Below, one piece after another: positions 21,490 to 33,016 of a DNA stretch of 64,000 bases; position 1 is the first letter of the stretch; every line of letters begins with the position of its first letter. The stretch is from contig JAKMXF010000008.1 of assembly GCA_024704765.1 (NCBI GenBank), positions 1 to 64,000 of the forward strand. The letters are read 5' to 3'. A model generated the notes under the pieces. It made no database searches. It was not told the origin of the DNA and saw only the letters and a program-made list of their open reading frames with translations. Origin of the DNA: Oopsacas minuta. Taxonomy: Eukaryota > Porifera > Hexactinellida > Lyssacinosida > Leucopsacidae. Position numbers and translations under genes: made by a program.

Positions 21490-23930
21490 TGTGTCTCAGG
21501 TTATATTAAATTGGTAATTTCCTCATTGGCTATAGTTAACAATCATTCATTAAAATATATTTTTTACATATATTATTTCTTAAGATATATTTTCTACGAG
21601 TTAAAATAGCAGGATATTCGACCCAGACAACTTTTGTCGTTAATTCCACTAGCTTACTGGTATGAGATTTTATAATTTTTATCACATTCGAAAGATGGCA
21701 AACCACGCTTGTGAAATGATTGGACCCCTGACCCATACCAGTTGTCTCACCTTTTTAATACATTTTTGCCATTAATATACTTGATATTTGCATATATATT
21801 CCAGACTTATCCACGTTTATATCATAAACTTTTAATTAAGAAATATTCAATATTTTGTAAATATTTCCATTCAAATATTGAAATGATTAGGTTAACTCTC
21901 CATTAGAATAATACAGTACATAATAGATATATGATATCTTTGTTAGTTAATTCTTGTCCCCGCTACAGTATTCCCCATACACAATTTATTGAATATAATG
22001 ATATTGAGCGAGTGTAAAGTTAGTCTAGTAATCGACCTTGTAAATTTCAATTACTAATTTTACTCACTTGTGCACCTTGTGCACCTCTGAATTAAACGTA
22101 ATTCGTATCATTCGATAGAAGATTGTTGGACGTTTTAGGCAATATAAAAATTTTTCAAAATTTCCTTTTAAACACTTTTTTTTGTCATAGTTAGTATGTA
22201 TACAACTTCTTTCGAATTTACGGTCTAAAATTTCGAATTCGATTTGAAATTCCTTTCCTATATTTAGGAGATATGGACGTTTGTGTGAATAAATTTCATT
22301 CCAAAATTCCTACAACTCGCTGAGCGATGAAATTTCAAAGTTGAAGTTGGAAGTGAGGTTGAGGGAGGATGGATTAGATTATGCATAAACGAGGGTCAGT
22401 TCAAACAGTTGTTTCTTAACCTTTACTATACTGAATCTAAAATATTATTATGCTAATAGATAGTTGAGATGTGAACGTTTCTAACAATAACAATATTAAC
22501 GTGAAATACCAAAAAATTGGCACCCACAACAATATCCTCAAAATCATTCACAGTTTTGTGCATTTCGAGCTCAACTTGTAAGTCAATTCTCGAAATTATT
22601 TACCACCATAATCGCCTCAAATTTTACAGGTACCTTCTATCGTATTCGCTAATTCAATTTCTTAAAGAAAAACAGGAGGTAGCTAGTAATTTTTATGATT
22701 TTATAATCTTTTTAAAGTATTTATTATTTCTCAATTTCTTCAGTCTCTACAATAATGTAGCTGCTGTTATGACTACCGTTGTTATCTTGTAAACCTATAC
22801 ACAGTGATTGTGATCTTACGTATATGAAGTCCCTTTAGCCTACTTGCTTTAGTTACCATTCTATTTTGTACTTCGCAAATTCTTTATACTTTTAAGTAAT
22901 TACATAATTTCAAATTCCAAATGTAAGAACAACAAACGAGTACTTATTCCAAATTAATTTTTTTAAGATTTTCTCCAAATATGATATCCTCAAAAAAATA
23001 TTCTGAATTTTATCTGGTACAATTGCTTCCGAACAATACATTTATACACAAAAGTACTATAATCTTATTGAAATAGTAATGTCTAATGAGAATCTGCTAG
23101 TTGTAACAAAATTCCCTTGTATTTATAGACAATGTAACAGAACATATAAAAATCGATGTGGAATTACACACATACTATTTGTTATATCTTGAATGTGCAC
23201 AATATATTCAGCATATAATTACACATTAACTTAGCTTATTACTATAATAAGGACATCAGTAGAAGAGCTCCTCTATGAATTTGTCTATGACTCAATCTTC
23301 TGGCTTGTCTTCAAGTACATATTTTCTTTATAAATGAAGAAATTCTCAACAGTTTTTTGCAATAATCAGATTTACATTCTTCAGAATTTTAGCATCGCAC
23401 TGAATATTATTCCACCCAATAAACTAATTCTGATAATGAGTAATATGTGAAGTTAAATTATCAACTACAGATTCCTTAGGTTCTGATTCTGGATTCCCTA
23501 TTCGGAGTATGTTCCATACTTGTACAAGATCCCTTTAATAATACAATTTAGGAATAATTCCAATTTATGGATACAAAGGTGTAGTTTTAAATTATACGAC
23601 TGGTTTCTGACTCTAAACTCCTTCCTGTTTTATATTACATAGTACTGATTGACTTTATACATTTAACTAGTTTAACAAATAATAAAATTTACACAGCAGA
23701 ACTCGGTTAGTATGACATCTACTGTATGTAAATATTATTTGTACAATTAGTAGAAGAATTGATAATCTAGAACAGATTATGAATTCTTATACTAATTGTA
23801 TAGGAAAAAAAATTCGGATAAGACGTACTTCGGTAAGCACGTACTAATATTTTCTTTCCGATGGTCTTATCAGAGTTATACTTTATTTATTCCATCACAA
23901 TTATCGAAAAAGATCCGAAATATTTTTGTT
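21490..23930. other. intergenic, nothing firmly recognised
   Basis: AT-rich sequence downstream of cyclin Y. Short frames at 21536-21736 and 22517-22792 have no domain. Near 23697-23870 there is text resembling pogo/Tigger ends (cagcagaactcggttagtat; cggataagacgtacttcgg), but no matched pair. Confidence 0.5.
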
Positions 23931-23933
23931 TCA

Positions 23934-25700
23934 TTACTTAAAATTAGCTAAATCTACAGTTACAATTGGCTCAAAATGAACTCCGTAATGATTTATATAT
24001 ATTGATCCAAATGAGTTAATAGGTAGTGATTCTTGCGTATCGATCAATTTTTTACCACTCCCAGAAAATACCATCCATTTTTTTCCCATAATTGAAATAA
24101 TAACCCAAATATCTGTTTGTAACACAGTGTTGATGCGAATAACTCAACATTAGTTCCCCATATTGAGTCATTGCGCATTTTAGATTTAATTATGGAATCG
24201 TTAACATTCCTATAATTAATTACAAATAGTGGAAATTTGTTGCAAATACATTTATTACAGTCTTCTTTTAAATTTCCAATCATATTTTCTCCAATTCAAG
24301 AACTCATTTTATGGAAATTATCAATACTACCTGTGAGACAATATGAGCGAGAAGGAAATAAACAATTGCTATCTCCGGGAACATGCAGCATCTTAGATGG
24401 AATATAATACCTTAGATTTGAATTTTCAGGACTTTTAGAACAATCTATAGATTTATATAAATTTAAACATAATCTTTTATATAATACCTTTGTCCCCTAT
24501 AAGTAAGGGGATTAAATCTATGTAACTTATAATCTAAAGAAGCTATCTCTATGACATCTACTTCTGTAATTCTTTCTACATATTTACCTTTCGATATATT
24601 ATTTTTACTATCAGATAACACAATTCTTTCCAATTTAATACTAACAAGCAAACTAGAATTATTAATATTTTGTGGATTTCCTAGACTGGAACATGTTACA
24701 ACTTCTTTATGCTGTAATATACTTTCGAAAATTCTACTAACCCTATCCTTAGAAGAGCTAATATACCTTATTTTACTCTTCTTCCTTCTAGACCACTCCT
24801 CCTTACAATCTTCTTCGTTTTCAACTAGTAATTATCTCTTTAGTGTAATACTTTGTGTGCAAACGGGGTGAAAGCGGATTTAAAAGCAGCAATACTATCA
24901 TCAATATTTACATATATAGTTCTTATGAAACATGCTGCTCTCAGTCGGTCATCTGAATTATAAATGCTATGTTTCACAATTCTAAACCAATTTTCTACAC
25001 TAGCATTACTATCGGTACAAATATAACTAGCTGGGTTAATTGTAGCAAGAAAAATCCACTCCATAAAGGTAACAGTGGCATGTAATATGTTAAAACTAAC
25101 TCTATTGTTTGAGGATGATGACAAATATTAATTTCATTACCCTTATATTTCTTTTCAGTATTTATTATGATAGGTAGAGTATTATTATAAATTTGTTCAA
25201 AATGCTTGGCTAATAGTGAGTTCTGTCTATAAGTTAAACCATTTTCTTTAGCAAAATCATCGTTTTCGAAATCTTCTGGAAGTTCATTACTAAATACAAT
25301 CCCCCATTAATACACTGTCCTAATTCAACTACTTGATTTGAGGAACAACAGATTGTTTTCAGAAAACAAACATTACATAATAATTCAAATAGATGGTCAA
25401 TTTCATGAATATTATTACTGTTCAAGATGCGACCAAATACATGTAAAATTATTAATTATATTTTTTACCTATTTTAAATTTTTTTCTAAATTATAACTAA
25501 TCCTATGCATTACATGAGCAGAACCTAGATGAAGCACAGTCGTTATAGTTAAATATTCACTATTAATTACAAATCTCCAACAATTGGGGATCTAATTCAA
25601 AATAGTACACTGATTAAATGCTAAACAAGTACTATCTATAATCGCCCAACAATAGTCCATTTCCACCTTATTAATTCGTAAATCTCCATTAAGGTAGCTT
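23934..25700 (-). pseudogene. transposon-type gene with C-terminal OTU-like protease domain, degraded
   Basis: Read on the minus strand, blocks appear in order over several frames. Near 25650-25500 there is AIIDSTCLAFNQCTILN and later LHLGSAHVMHRISYNLEK. At about 25270 comes LPEDFENDDFAKENGLTYRQ, at 24840-25124 SNASVENWFRIVKHSIYNSD, and finally an OTU domain at about 24390-23937. The OTU part shows LHVPGDSNCLFPSRSYCLTG (the D-x-N-C active-site Cys motif), SIWGTNVELFASTLCYKQI and the closing NHYGVHFEPIV with the active-site His. The VENWF-IVK block and upstream D/H-containing blocks resemble DDE transposases of the MULE/NOF type, several of which carry OTU domains. Family assignment of the N-terminal part is tentative. 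Many stops and frameshifts make it a fossil. Confidence 0.6.
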
Positions 25701-26256
25701 GCCGCGAACTTTGTATTACGGTATGGGCTATTTTCTAAATTATATGCCATTATTCATGTTTAATGTTTTCCAGCTTGTTGGACTCGCCAAACTAAGAGAT
25801 GATACAATAAACCCCGATGTGTCTAGTGTATATTACGAATTGGGCATGAAAAGGGGGCAAAAGTCCTCCCATAAACGTAACATTAATGTTCGGGGCATAT
25901 CACCCAATTACTTTTGAAGAAGGACTATAGCCTAAGACCTATAAATTGTTATATATGCTAACAATTAGACCCGAGTACACCCCAATAAGAAGGTATTAAC
26001 GTTTGATGTGGGGTCTGGCAAAAAATAGGCTAAAAACCGGAGTCGGCTGGGCTTAGGGTGTGATATCATGAGAATTATTCGTTCATTCATTCCAAATGTG
26101 GTCCAGATTTCAGATAACATTGTATAAATACTTCCCGTAAATTTCAGAGGGGCATAAGATTAAGTCTTTATTCAAAACTAATTGGCCCATATGGCGAAAA
26201 ACATAGTTTTGAGATAATTGAAGTTCAAGATTCATAAAATATATTTTTTGAATATA

Positions 26257-27168
26257 CAGTCAGGGGACAAAAGTATTCGAACACACAAATATATTGTCAT
26301 AAATTGTATACTCCTTCCCGCTCCAATATATTGTGTAGTCTATATTCGTAGCTGCTATCTAGTAATTTGCATGGAATAACATATGTTTTTCAAGAATTTC
26401 AAAAAATATTTTCGATTTACACTTCTTGAAGGTGTTAATTATTGATAATTATTAGATAATTATTGATAATCAAAATATGTGGTAATTCAAAACTATTAAC
26501 AATCTATAATTTCTGACTTGATATTTGAATTCTACTTAGGCGAGTTACCCCAGATTGAAATTTCCAATCGGATTGAACAATTTTTACCGAAGTTATAGAT
26601 GAATTTCAATTTGTGCCATTTGTGCCACTTTTTGGAAAAAGTGGCACAGGTGGCAGGAAAAAGCGCCACTACAAGGAAATCAACTAGGGTTAGGAGGAAT
26701 AAGTCGAAGTAATATTTTCGAATGATATGACTATGCTAACCCTTGAAATCCAAAATAACCTCTTGGTAGCGGCCACTTGTGCCACCTTGGGCAAAAGGTG
26801 CACAAATGGCACAAATTGAAATTCATCTATAACTTCGGTAAAAATTGTTCAATCCGATTGGAAATTTCAATCTGGGGTAACTCGCCTAAGTAGAATTCAA
26901 ATATCAAGTCAGAAATTATAGATTGTTAATAGTTTTGAATTACCACATATTTTGATTATCAATAATTATCTAATAATTATCAATAATTAACACCTTCAAG
27001 AAGTGTAAATCGAAAATATTTTTTGAAATTCTTGAAAAACATATGTTATTCCATGCAAATTACTAGATAGCAGCTACGAATATAGACTACACAATATATT
27101 GGAGCGGGAAGGAGTATACAATTTATGACAATATATTTGTGTGTTCGAATACTTTTGTCCCCTGACTG
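26257..27168. mobile_element. foldback element, 912 bp, TA-flanked
   Basis: Almost the whole element is one inverted repeat. The left arm begins cagtcaggggacaaaagtat at 26257. The right arm ends with its inverse, atacttttgtcccctgactg, at 27168, with TA outside both. The arms run about 365 bp each and stay nearly identical, around a loop of roughly 180 bp that contains gtgccac/gtggcac stretches. The terminus has the form of Tc1-type ends. No coding capacity. A second member is at 50056-50972. Confidence 0.9.
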
Positions 27169-28234
27169 TATACATATTATAGAGTTGTTTCGTCCCGTTA
27201 GGACTCATCAGTTAATAACTAATTTTATACTTGAACACCATTTATTTAAGAAATGCGAAATTTCAACAGTGCTATAGTCACTGCTAATTATCTCTGCAAC
27301 TGGCATCGGACTGGTAGAATACTCGGAATGTTGCACTGTCAAGTAGTAATAAAATATTTCGTCTGAACAATAAACTGGTTTGCTAATTAGGGAACCAGTA
27401 GCACCTAAATTTAAAACAACAGCCTTGTTCTTGAATAATTTTAGGAGTTGGATTTGATTAACAGTGTATGTATATAATATAAAAGGATCTTGTACAAATT
27501 ACTGAACATAACCCGGAACAGGATAATCTGGGATCAGATAGCGTAAGTATTCCTGGGTGGCCGTCACATAAACCTATTCTCTGTTTCATTTCAGATTTAA
27601 CTTTCCTTCAACCAGGTTTGGACAACCTTTTTTGTTCCTGGGCCAAATAAGGGCTTCTTTAACTACTTGGGGGCCGCACGACATTGGATATATCAAGGTA
27701 CCATTATGTTATTTATTTGGGGATGCTTTAATACGGATTATTTCAGAATTGAAAAATCACTACATGTTTATTAAATTATAGTAAACTTTAATGATAAAGA
27801 ACATATCTAATGGGATGACTTTGTTTTTGTTTACACAAATAGTCAATATCTGCTCGTACACTTGATGTCGCAATCCGTAATATTCCTGATAGATGAGTGT
27901 GAAATTTCAATGTTGGATGATAAATCATCTACTCTTCTAGCAACAGTTTGATGTGACAGACTGATGCTCTCTACTATCGACTTCTTATCTGGGCATGCCA
28001 CAGATGCAAATATGTCTAACCAGTTTTTACAAATTCCCCTTTAGACAATTGTTTTCTACTCTTGGCTATCGCTTCTGTTATCAGAAAGCTGATCTTGTTG
28101 CTGTCTCAGAACTTAATTTAACGGCTGGGGGAAAGATTGTTGACTGTTGATGCTATCCTTCAACAGGTTCACCCGATCGATTTTCACCTGACCTGTAAGA
28201 GTGTCAAATGTATCTGCATGTTTAGTAGAGTACT
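27169..28234. other. gap, includes a possible hAT left end
   Basis: No gene recognised. Around 27614 the text aggtttggacaacctttttt followed by gggcc and gggggccgcac resembles a hAT terminus that could pair with 31640-31668. Confidence 0.4.
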
Positions 28235-31171
28235 CACAATGGCACGACAGGTGGAAATTGCGAAATATTTGACAGTGATATTTTGATATCTAATTAATCC
28301 TATCTTATTCAGCATACTCGGAAACCCAGAAATACAGCATATAATGATATTTGATAGTTTTACTTTTGAACAATAGTTATTTCTAGATGAGTAACTTCAA
28401 CATGATGAAACACAAAAATCAAGGTTTCTCAAAGTAGCCAAAGGAATTTGACACATATTCTTGTTTTAGTTATGTATATGAAAATTGTAGCCTGTCATAT
28501 TGAAGTACTTTAAGTGGCCATTATAATGAAATACATGACTACTAAATTATAATATTAGCTTTTAGAGTAAACTAGGTAGAAATTCCAAATAATTTTGGTG
28601 AATTTATGTTTGGTCAATTGAGTTTTAAATGCCACAACTATCTTTGCCTGTTGTTGCCCGTTGTAAATTGGATTTTATTTTGAAGAAAGTTGTATTTAAA
28701 ATAAAATAAACTTAGTTCTAGCCTGGCGCAACTTGGCGCTAATTGAGTTTTGCAACTATTTCTACTGGTCGTCCCGTAATTTACAGCCCTTTTGTTTGCA
28801 ACAAATTTTATCTTATGGTTGATTATTAATTAGTTTCAATTTTACTCCGTCCTAATGAACAACAAAGAAGCCTTCAATTTCTATATGTCCAACTCGGAGA
28901 AAGCGTTTAGTACGATTGCTCGTGAGTTTATTGCTAAATATAATCTTGGAGAGTCCAATTGTGACCTTTTCCGCCAAAAATTTTCAAATATTAAGTCTGA
29001 AAGAAAAATATATTTGAAAGAGAAGGACTTAGCAACTTGGGAGGAATTGCTCTTTTGTAGGGATCCTCAAATGGATGACATTCCACAGTCTTCAAATGAA
29101 GCTAGACCCTTCAAGGAATCTACAATTGTATTCGAGGAAGATTTTAGTCGAGTATCTCGGAAGCACATCAGCGAATTAAGTAATAAAGGTATGCGATATC
29201 GATTAGCCAACCTGAGATTACATCTGGAAGCTGTCGCACAGCGGGAAGAAGTTTCACCTAAGATGATTTCTAGCTACTTACTGTTGTTGTATTCACAGGA
29301 AGAGCATGATGTTAGCACCGCTAATATCAGCAAAAATGTAATTGCCGGGAGTCATGGATTAGGAAATTTCAACAGGAAACTCTCTTTAGATTCGTCTTGC
29401 TTCTTACTAGACTCATTAGAAATTGGGAAGTCAAAATACATCGACCTAAGACGTATATTAATTAATGAGGATATCACTCTTCCTGGTTACAATAGAGTCG
29501 CAATCCATCGTAGTCAAATTTGCCTAATTGATGAGATGGAAATAGTGGAAAGAGAATATCCGGTTGGCATTGGCATTTCCTATTACACATTACTCACTCA
29601 CACAGTGAATAGGATAATATCCACAAATACTCCCATTGACAGTGATGACCAACCACTTAAGATTCGGATATCTGATGGGTTAGATGGGTCAGGTTCCCAC
29701 CGCGTTTATCAACAAGCAACTTCCCATCCCGATTTAACAACCAAGGACTTTCTATTATTTGGATTTAAGGTGCTTTCTATCACCAATCACTAAGGAAAAC
29801 TCCTCTGGAAGAACTCTGTTCCGAATTCCCCTTTCTCGATAAGGCCAATAACCATACTTGCTCTTCAAGAGAATCTAGAAAATGTAGGCTTTCTTATGTC
29901 GACAATGGTCAACAAGGAGACTTAGTACATCGAAAATAATGGTCTAAATTTGATTAATGGTATCACTGCTAGTGTGCAAATTTTGCGTTCGCAAATTGAT
30001 GGAAAAATGGCTCAAATTTTGAGTGGTGCAGGAGGAGCTTGTTGTCAGTTTTGTACAACTACATTCGAGCAGATGCACGATTTAACTTTTGTCCAGGATG
30101 GCTTTCCCATCAACAGGTTTATCAGTGATGCAAAGATCATATTTGAAGAAGTTGATGAAGAGCGATTTCTCTCACTAAGTTCTAACGAAAGATTTAATCT
30201 TACCCATGCACCTTTATCTGATATAGACATAATCCCGGGTTCACCTTTACACGCATACCTTAGGTGTTTCAGTTGGTTTATGTCTCTGGTAAGCCATCTG
30301 ACTGCTGGAGTAACTAAATGGTCACCAACTTCTACTAAAGTCCAATACACCAAGAGTTTTATTTGCGGTTGGTTAAAAGAAAAGTTGAATTTGATGATTG
30401 ATTGTGCTTCTTCACAAGGTGGAACTTCTACAACAGGAAATGTTGTGACACGATGCTTAGTGAGGAAAGATGATAGTGAGAGAGACTTCCTATACTGGAT
30501 TTTGACAGTATTACCATCAAATTGCAAACAAGTGATCACTGATATCCACACCTACCTTGGAGCCATCCTACGGGTATATAATTCTAATAGAAGAATACAC
30601 ACAGACGAACTCTCATTAGTATGTCGCGAACTTTATCAGCTGATTTTGACGCAATTTTCTTGGGCTAACATAACCCCTACAATGCACAAACTGTTAGCTC
30701 ATGCAGCAAGCATTATTTCTGATTATAATGATGGTTATGGACTGGAACAATTATCAGAGGAAGGTCTGGAGTCAAGCAATAAGTTACTCAGAAGATTTAG
30801 AGAACGTTTGTCGAGGAAGTTTTCCTTTGAAGAAAACTTAAAAGATGTTTTCTCACGGATCATCTGCCAAAGTGATCCGATTCTTCTACTAAACAGAAAG
30901 ATGCGGAAAAGTACCTCAAGTAACAGCAATACTCTTAGTAAACAAGATCTTATTGTTAATTCCCTCATAATAGAGGATGATTAAGTATATTTCTAAAACT
31001 ATATTGACATTCCAATGACGTCATAACTCGTGATTCCGAAGCCGTATATAAATTCTGATAGTGTAAATCTGTTGTATATGGTAGATAACCTATACGTCAA
31101 TAATACATCGTAAATGCATATCTGTTACATAAATTGCTATTTCCACCAAACTGTCATTTCGTGCCACTGTG
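28235..31171 (+). mobile_element. Transib element B, complete
   Basis: A 2,937-bp element flanked by the exact 5-bp duplication GTACT (28230-28234 and 31172-31176), the target-site length of Transib transposons. The 5' end reads CACAATG, then nine bases, then GTGGAAATTG. The inverted 3' end reads CACAGTG, then 18 bases, then GTGGAAATAGC. CACAGTG is the heptamer of V(D)J recombination signals, as known for Transib termini. About 620 bp of 5' leader precede the transposase. The 3' part carries ACGTCATAA at 31018-31026. Confidence 0.93.
28855..30984 (+). pseudogene. Transib (RAG1-like) transposase B, two stop codons
   Basis: A single frame of about 709 codons starting MNNKEAFNFYMSNSEKAF, broken only by TAA at 29791 and TAG at 29923. 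The RAG1-core order is clear. RISDGLDGSGSHRVYQQ holds the first catalytic D (RAG1 D600 region). LRSQIDGKMAQILSGAGGAC followed by CQFCTTT matches the RAG1 D708 region and its nearby Cys pair. GGTSTTGNVVTRC follows. NITPTMHKLLAHA leads to SEEGLESSNKLLRRFR, equivalent to the RAG1 E962 region. All three acidic residues are present. The gene lacks an obvious RING or zinc-rich N-terminal region and no RAG2-like gene lies beside it, so Transib, not ProtoRAG, is the better label. Two point changes separate it from an open frame, so it died recently relative to copy C. Confidence 0.92.
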
Positions 31172-32090
31172 GTACTGTCGTTTGATATTATACACTTTGA
31201 ATACAGCTATCTTCTCCTGACATATCAAGCACAATAAGCATTCGTTGTGTTCTAGGACGGAAAAATCTAATGTCCATGAGGATTTGAAAACTCGACATTC
31301 ACTATCAATTTTCCTGTTCTTTGTTTTAATCACGGGAGTTGACATATTTTTGTTGTTATTTTAATATTGTTTAAGATGGCTTATTATTTGGAATTTATAT
31401 GAGCTGTTCCAGTTGAGAGAAACCCAGTTATGTGACAGATAATTACTCGATCAAACCTAAATTCAAAAGTCATTTACGGATTTTTAAGTTAATGAAATCA
31501 CACTTTCTGAAAATGGTTTCATTCAATTTGGTTCGCAAAATTGGTTTTTCTTAATTGAGTTCGCTCAAATAGGTTTCACTCAATTAAATATCGCCACCAA
31601 CTGGTAACAGTTCTCGAGCTTGTTGGCGGGCCGGATTGTGGCCCGCGGGCCGTAGGTTGGACAAGCCTAGCTTAAACAATGAGCCGATTTAGTTAAGTTA
31701 TATTTCCATAACAAAACTCAACAGTTTATCAGAAGTATTGAATTGTTTATTTAATAAATTACTAACTGAATCGTTCACTAATAGTCCTCTCATATTACTG
31801 CGCTCACTAACATAAATGGTGACTATAAACTCTGGTGCCATGTGTATGTTGAGGTGAGAGCGATCTTTCCAAGTAAAATTTGACAACTACCCGATTAATG
31901 AACATAGCTCATGCTCGATATAAAATAGGTGACTCGACAATTTCAAATTTATAATCTGCTTTTGCTCATAAGAAAGGGCTGTTTACCTCACGACTACCAG
32001 TTTTTTTCAACCAATAAGATCTGAATTTAATACACACGCACTATCTATGTCATGACATTGGTCTGCAAAAACATTGGTACAAATTGCTTA
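31172..32090. other. gap, no gene recognised
   Basis: Apart from the possible hAT right end near 31620-31668, no structure was identified. Short open frames here show no domain. Confidence 0.4.
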
Positions 32091-33016
32091 CTAAAGACGT
32101 TCTACCATTAGAATCAGTAATACAAATACTATGCCACTCAGAAATTCAAAATAGAACTCTCCACTCTCAAAACTTGTATTTGTTACAGTGTCAATCTCAG
32201 AGCCGACTTCTATCAACTGATTCTTCTGCATTTCCTCAGATTCTACACTACAAGTACTGCTGTAAGACTGGAGAATAGGAACAAGTTCAGTAACTTTACT
32301 GTTTAATCGATTTGCTAGACATTCAGTATATATATTTTCTAATATGATGAGGCCATGAGTGTCTAACTCATTCCTCCGTTCCAAACCCCAGCTAATGAAG
32401 GGCTTAAATTTTACAACGAAAAACACATATCTCTTTCCGAACATATGAAAACTAAACTATTTTCAGGTTGTGTCAGAACTAACGAGAAAACTAACAGTGG
32501 ACTACACCCAACAAAGCATTTAGAATATCTTTCTGAAATTATATTATTTAACTCAAAGCACTCATCAATGAAACAGGCTTCAGCTAATTGCAACCATCCT
32601 GGAACACATTGCGACCACTTAACCCATAAACCTTCGCACAGTCTACTAACAACTGAGCTTCAGTGGAATTTACATGTAAAAAAAGTTAGGACTTTCGCTT
32701 AATTCACTATCAGTTACACAATTGGGATCTCTCTTCAATTTGTCATAAAAAGCTAAATCAGAAGCTGAAGAAGCACACACAGTAAGTAGATTATCGTTTT
32801 GTAAATCGAATTGAAGATCATTATATCGAATTCACCAAACAATGAAACTGAATCTGAAAGCTCAACTAAGCTTTTAGCTACATCATTTACAATGGCAGAA
32901 GTTACTAGTGATGCTCTCCTAGGAATATATTTCTTATTAAGACTGAAACTCACTTGAAACTGTTCCTCTGAGGTAATGGGACAAACTGAACATTCCAAAG
33001 GGGAATTTCTAGTCAA
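32091..33016 (-). pseudogene. unrecognised degraded coding region
   Basis: Three consecutive minus-strand frames read as one decayed protein: 33016-32830 (SPLECSVCPITSEEQFQVSF, AIVNDVAKSLVELSDSVSLF), 32690-32411 (SQCVPGWLQLAEACFIDECF, ELNNIISERYSKCFVGCS) and 32444-32091. Adjoining blocks keep polar, non-repetitive, coding-like composition across frameshifts, which is why they are grouped. I do not recognise the family. A transposon gene is likely from the context, but no catalytic motif or terminal repeat was identified. Confidence 0.35.

Larger units (their letters stand above)
27614..31668. mobile_element. possible hAT element interrupted by Transib B
   Basis: The left terminus candidate aggtttggacaacc (27614) and the inverted right terminus AGGCTTGTCCAACC (ending 31668) agree at 11 of 14 positions. 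Both are followed inward by GGGCC-rich text (gggccaaataagggc at the left; ggcccgcgggccgtag at the right). Transib B (28235-31171) sits inside with its own target duplication, so the outer element would be about 1.1 kb without it. No hAT transposase was recognised. A possible 8-bp duplication (cttcaacc versus cttaaaca) is imperfect. Confidence 0.35.

Noticed and set aside
30045-30968. Minus-strand frames of 168 and 77 codons
   Set aside because: Antisense shadows of the Transib B transposase.
28235-31171. Calling the RAG1-like elements ProtoRAG
   Set aside because: No RAG2-like gene lies between the termini; element sizes near 3 kb and a single gene fit Transib.
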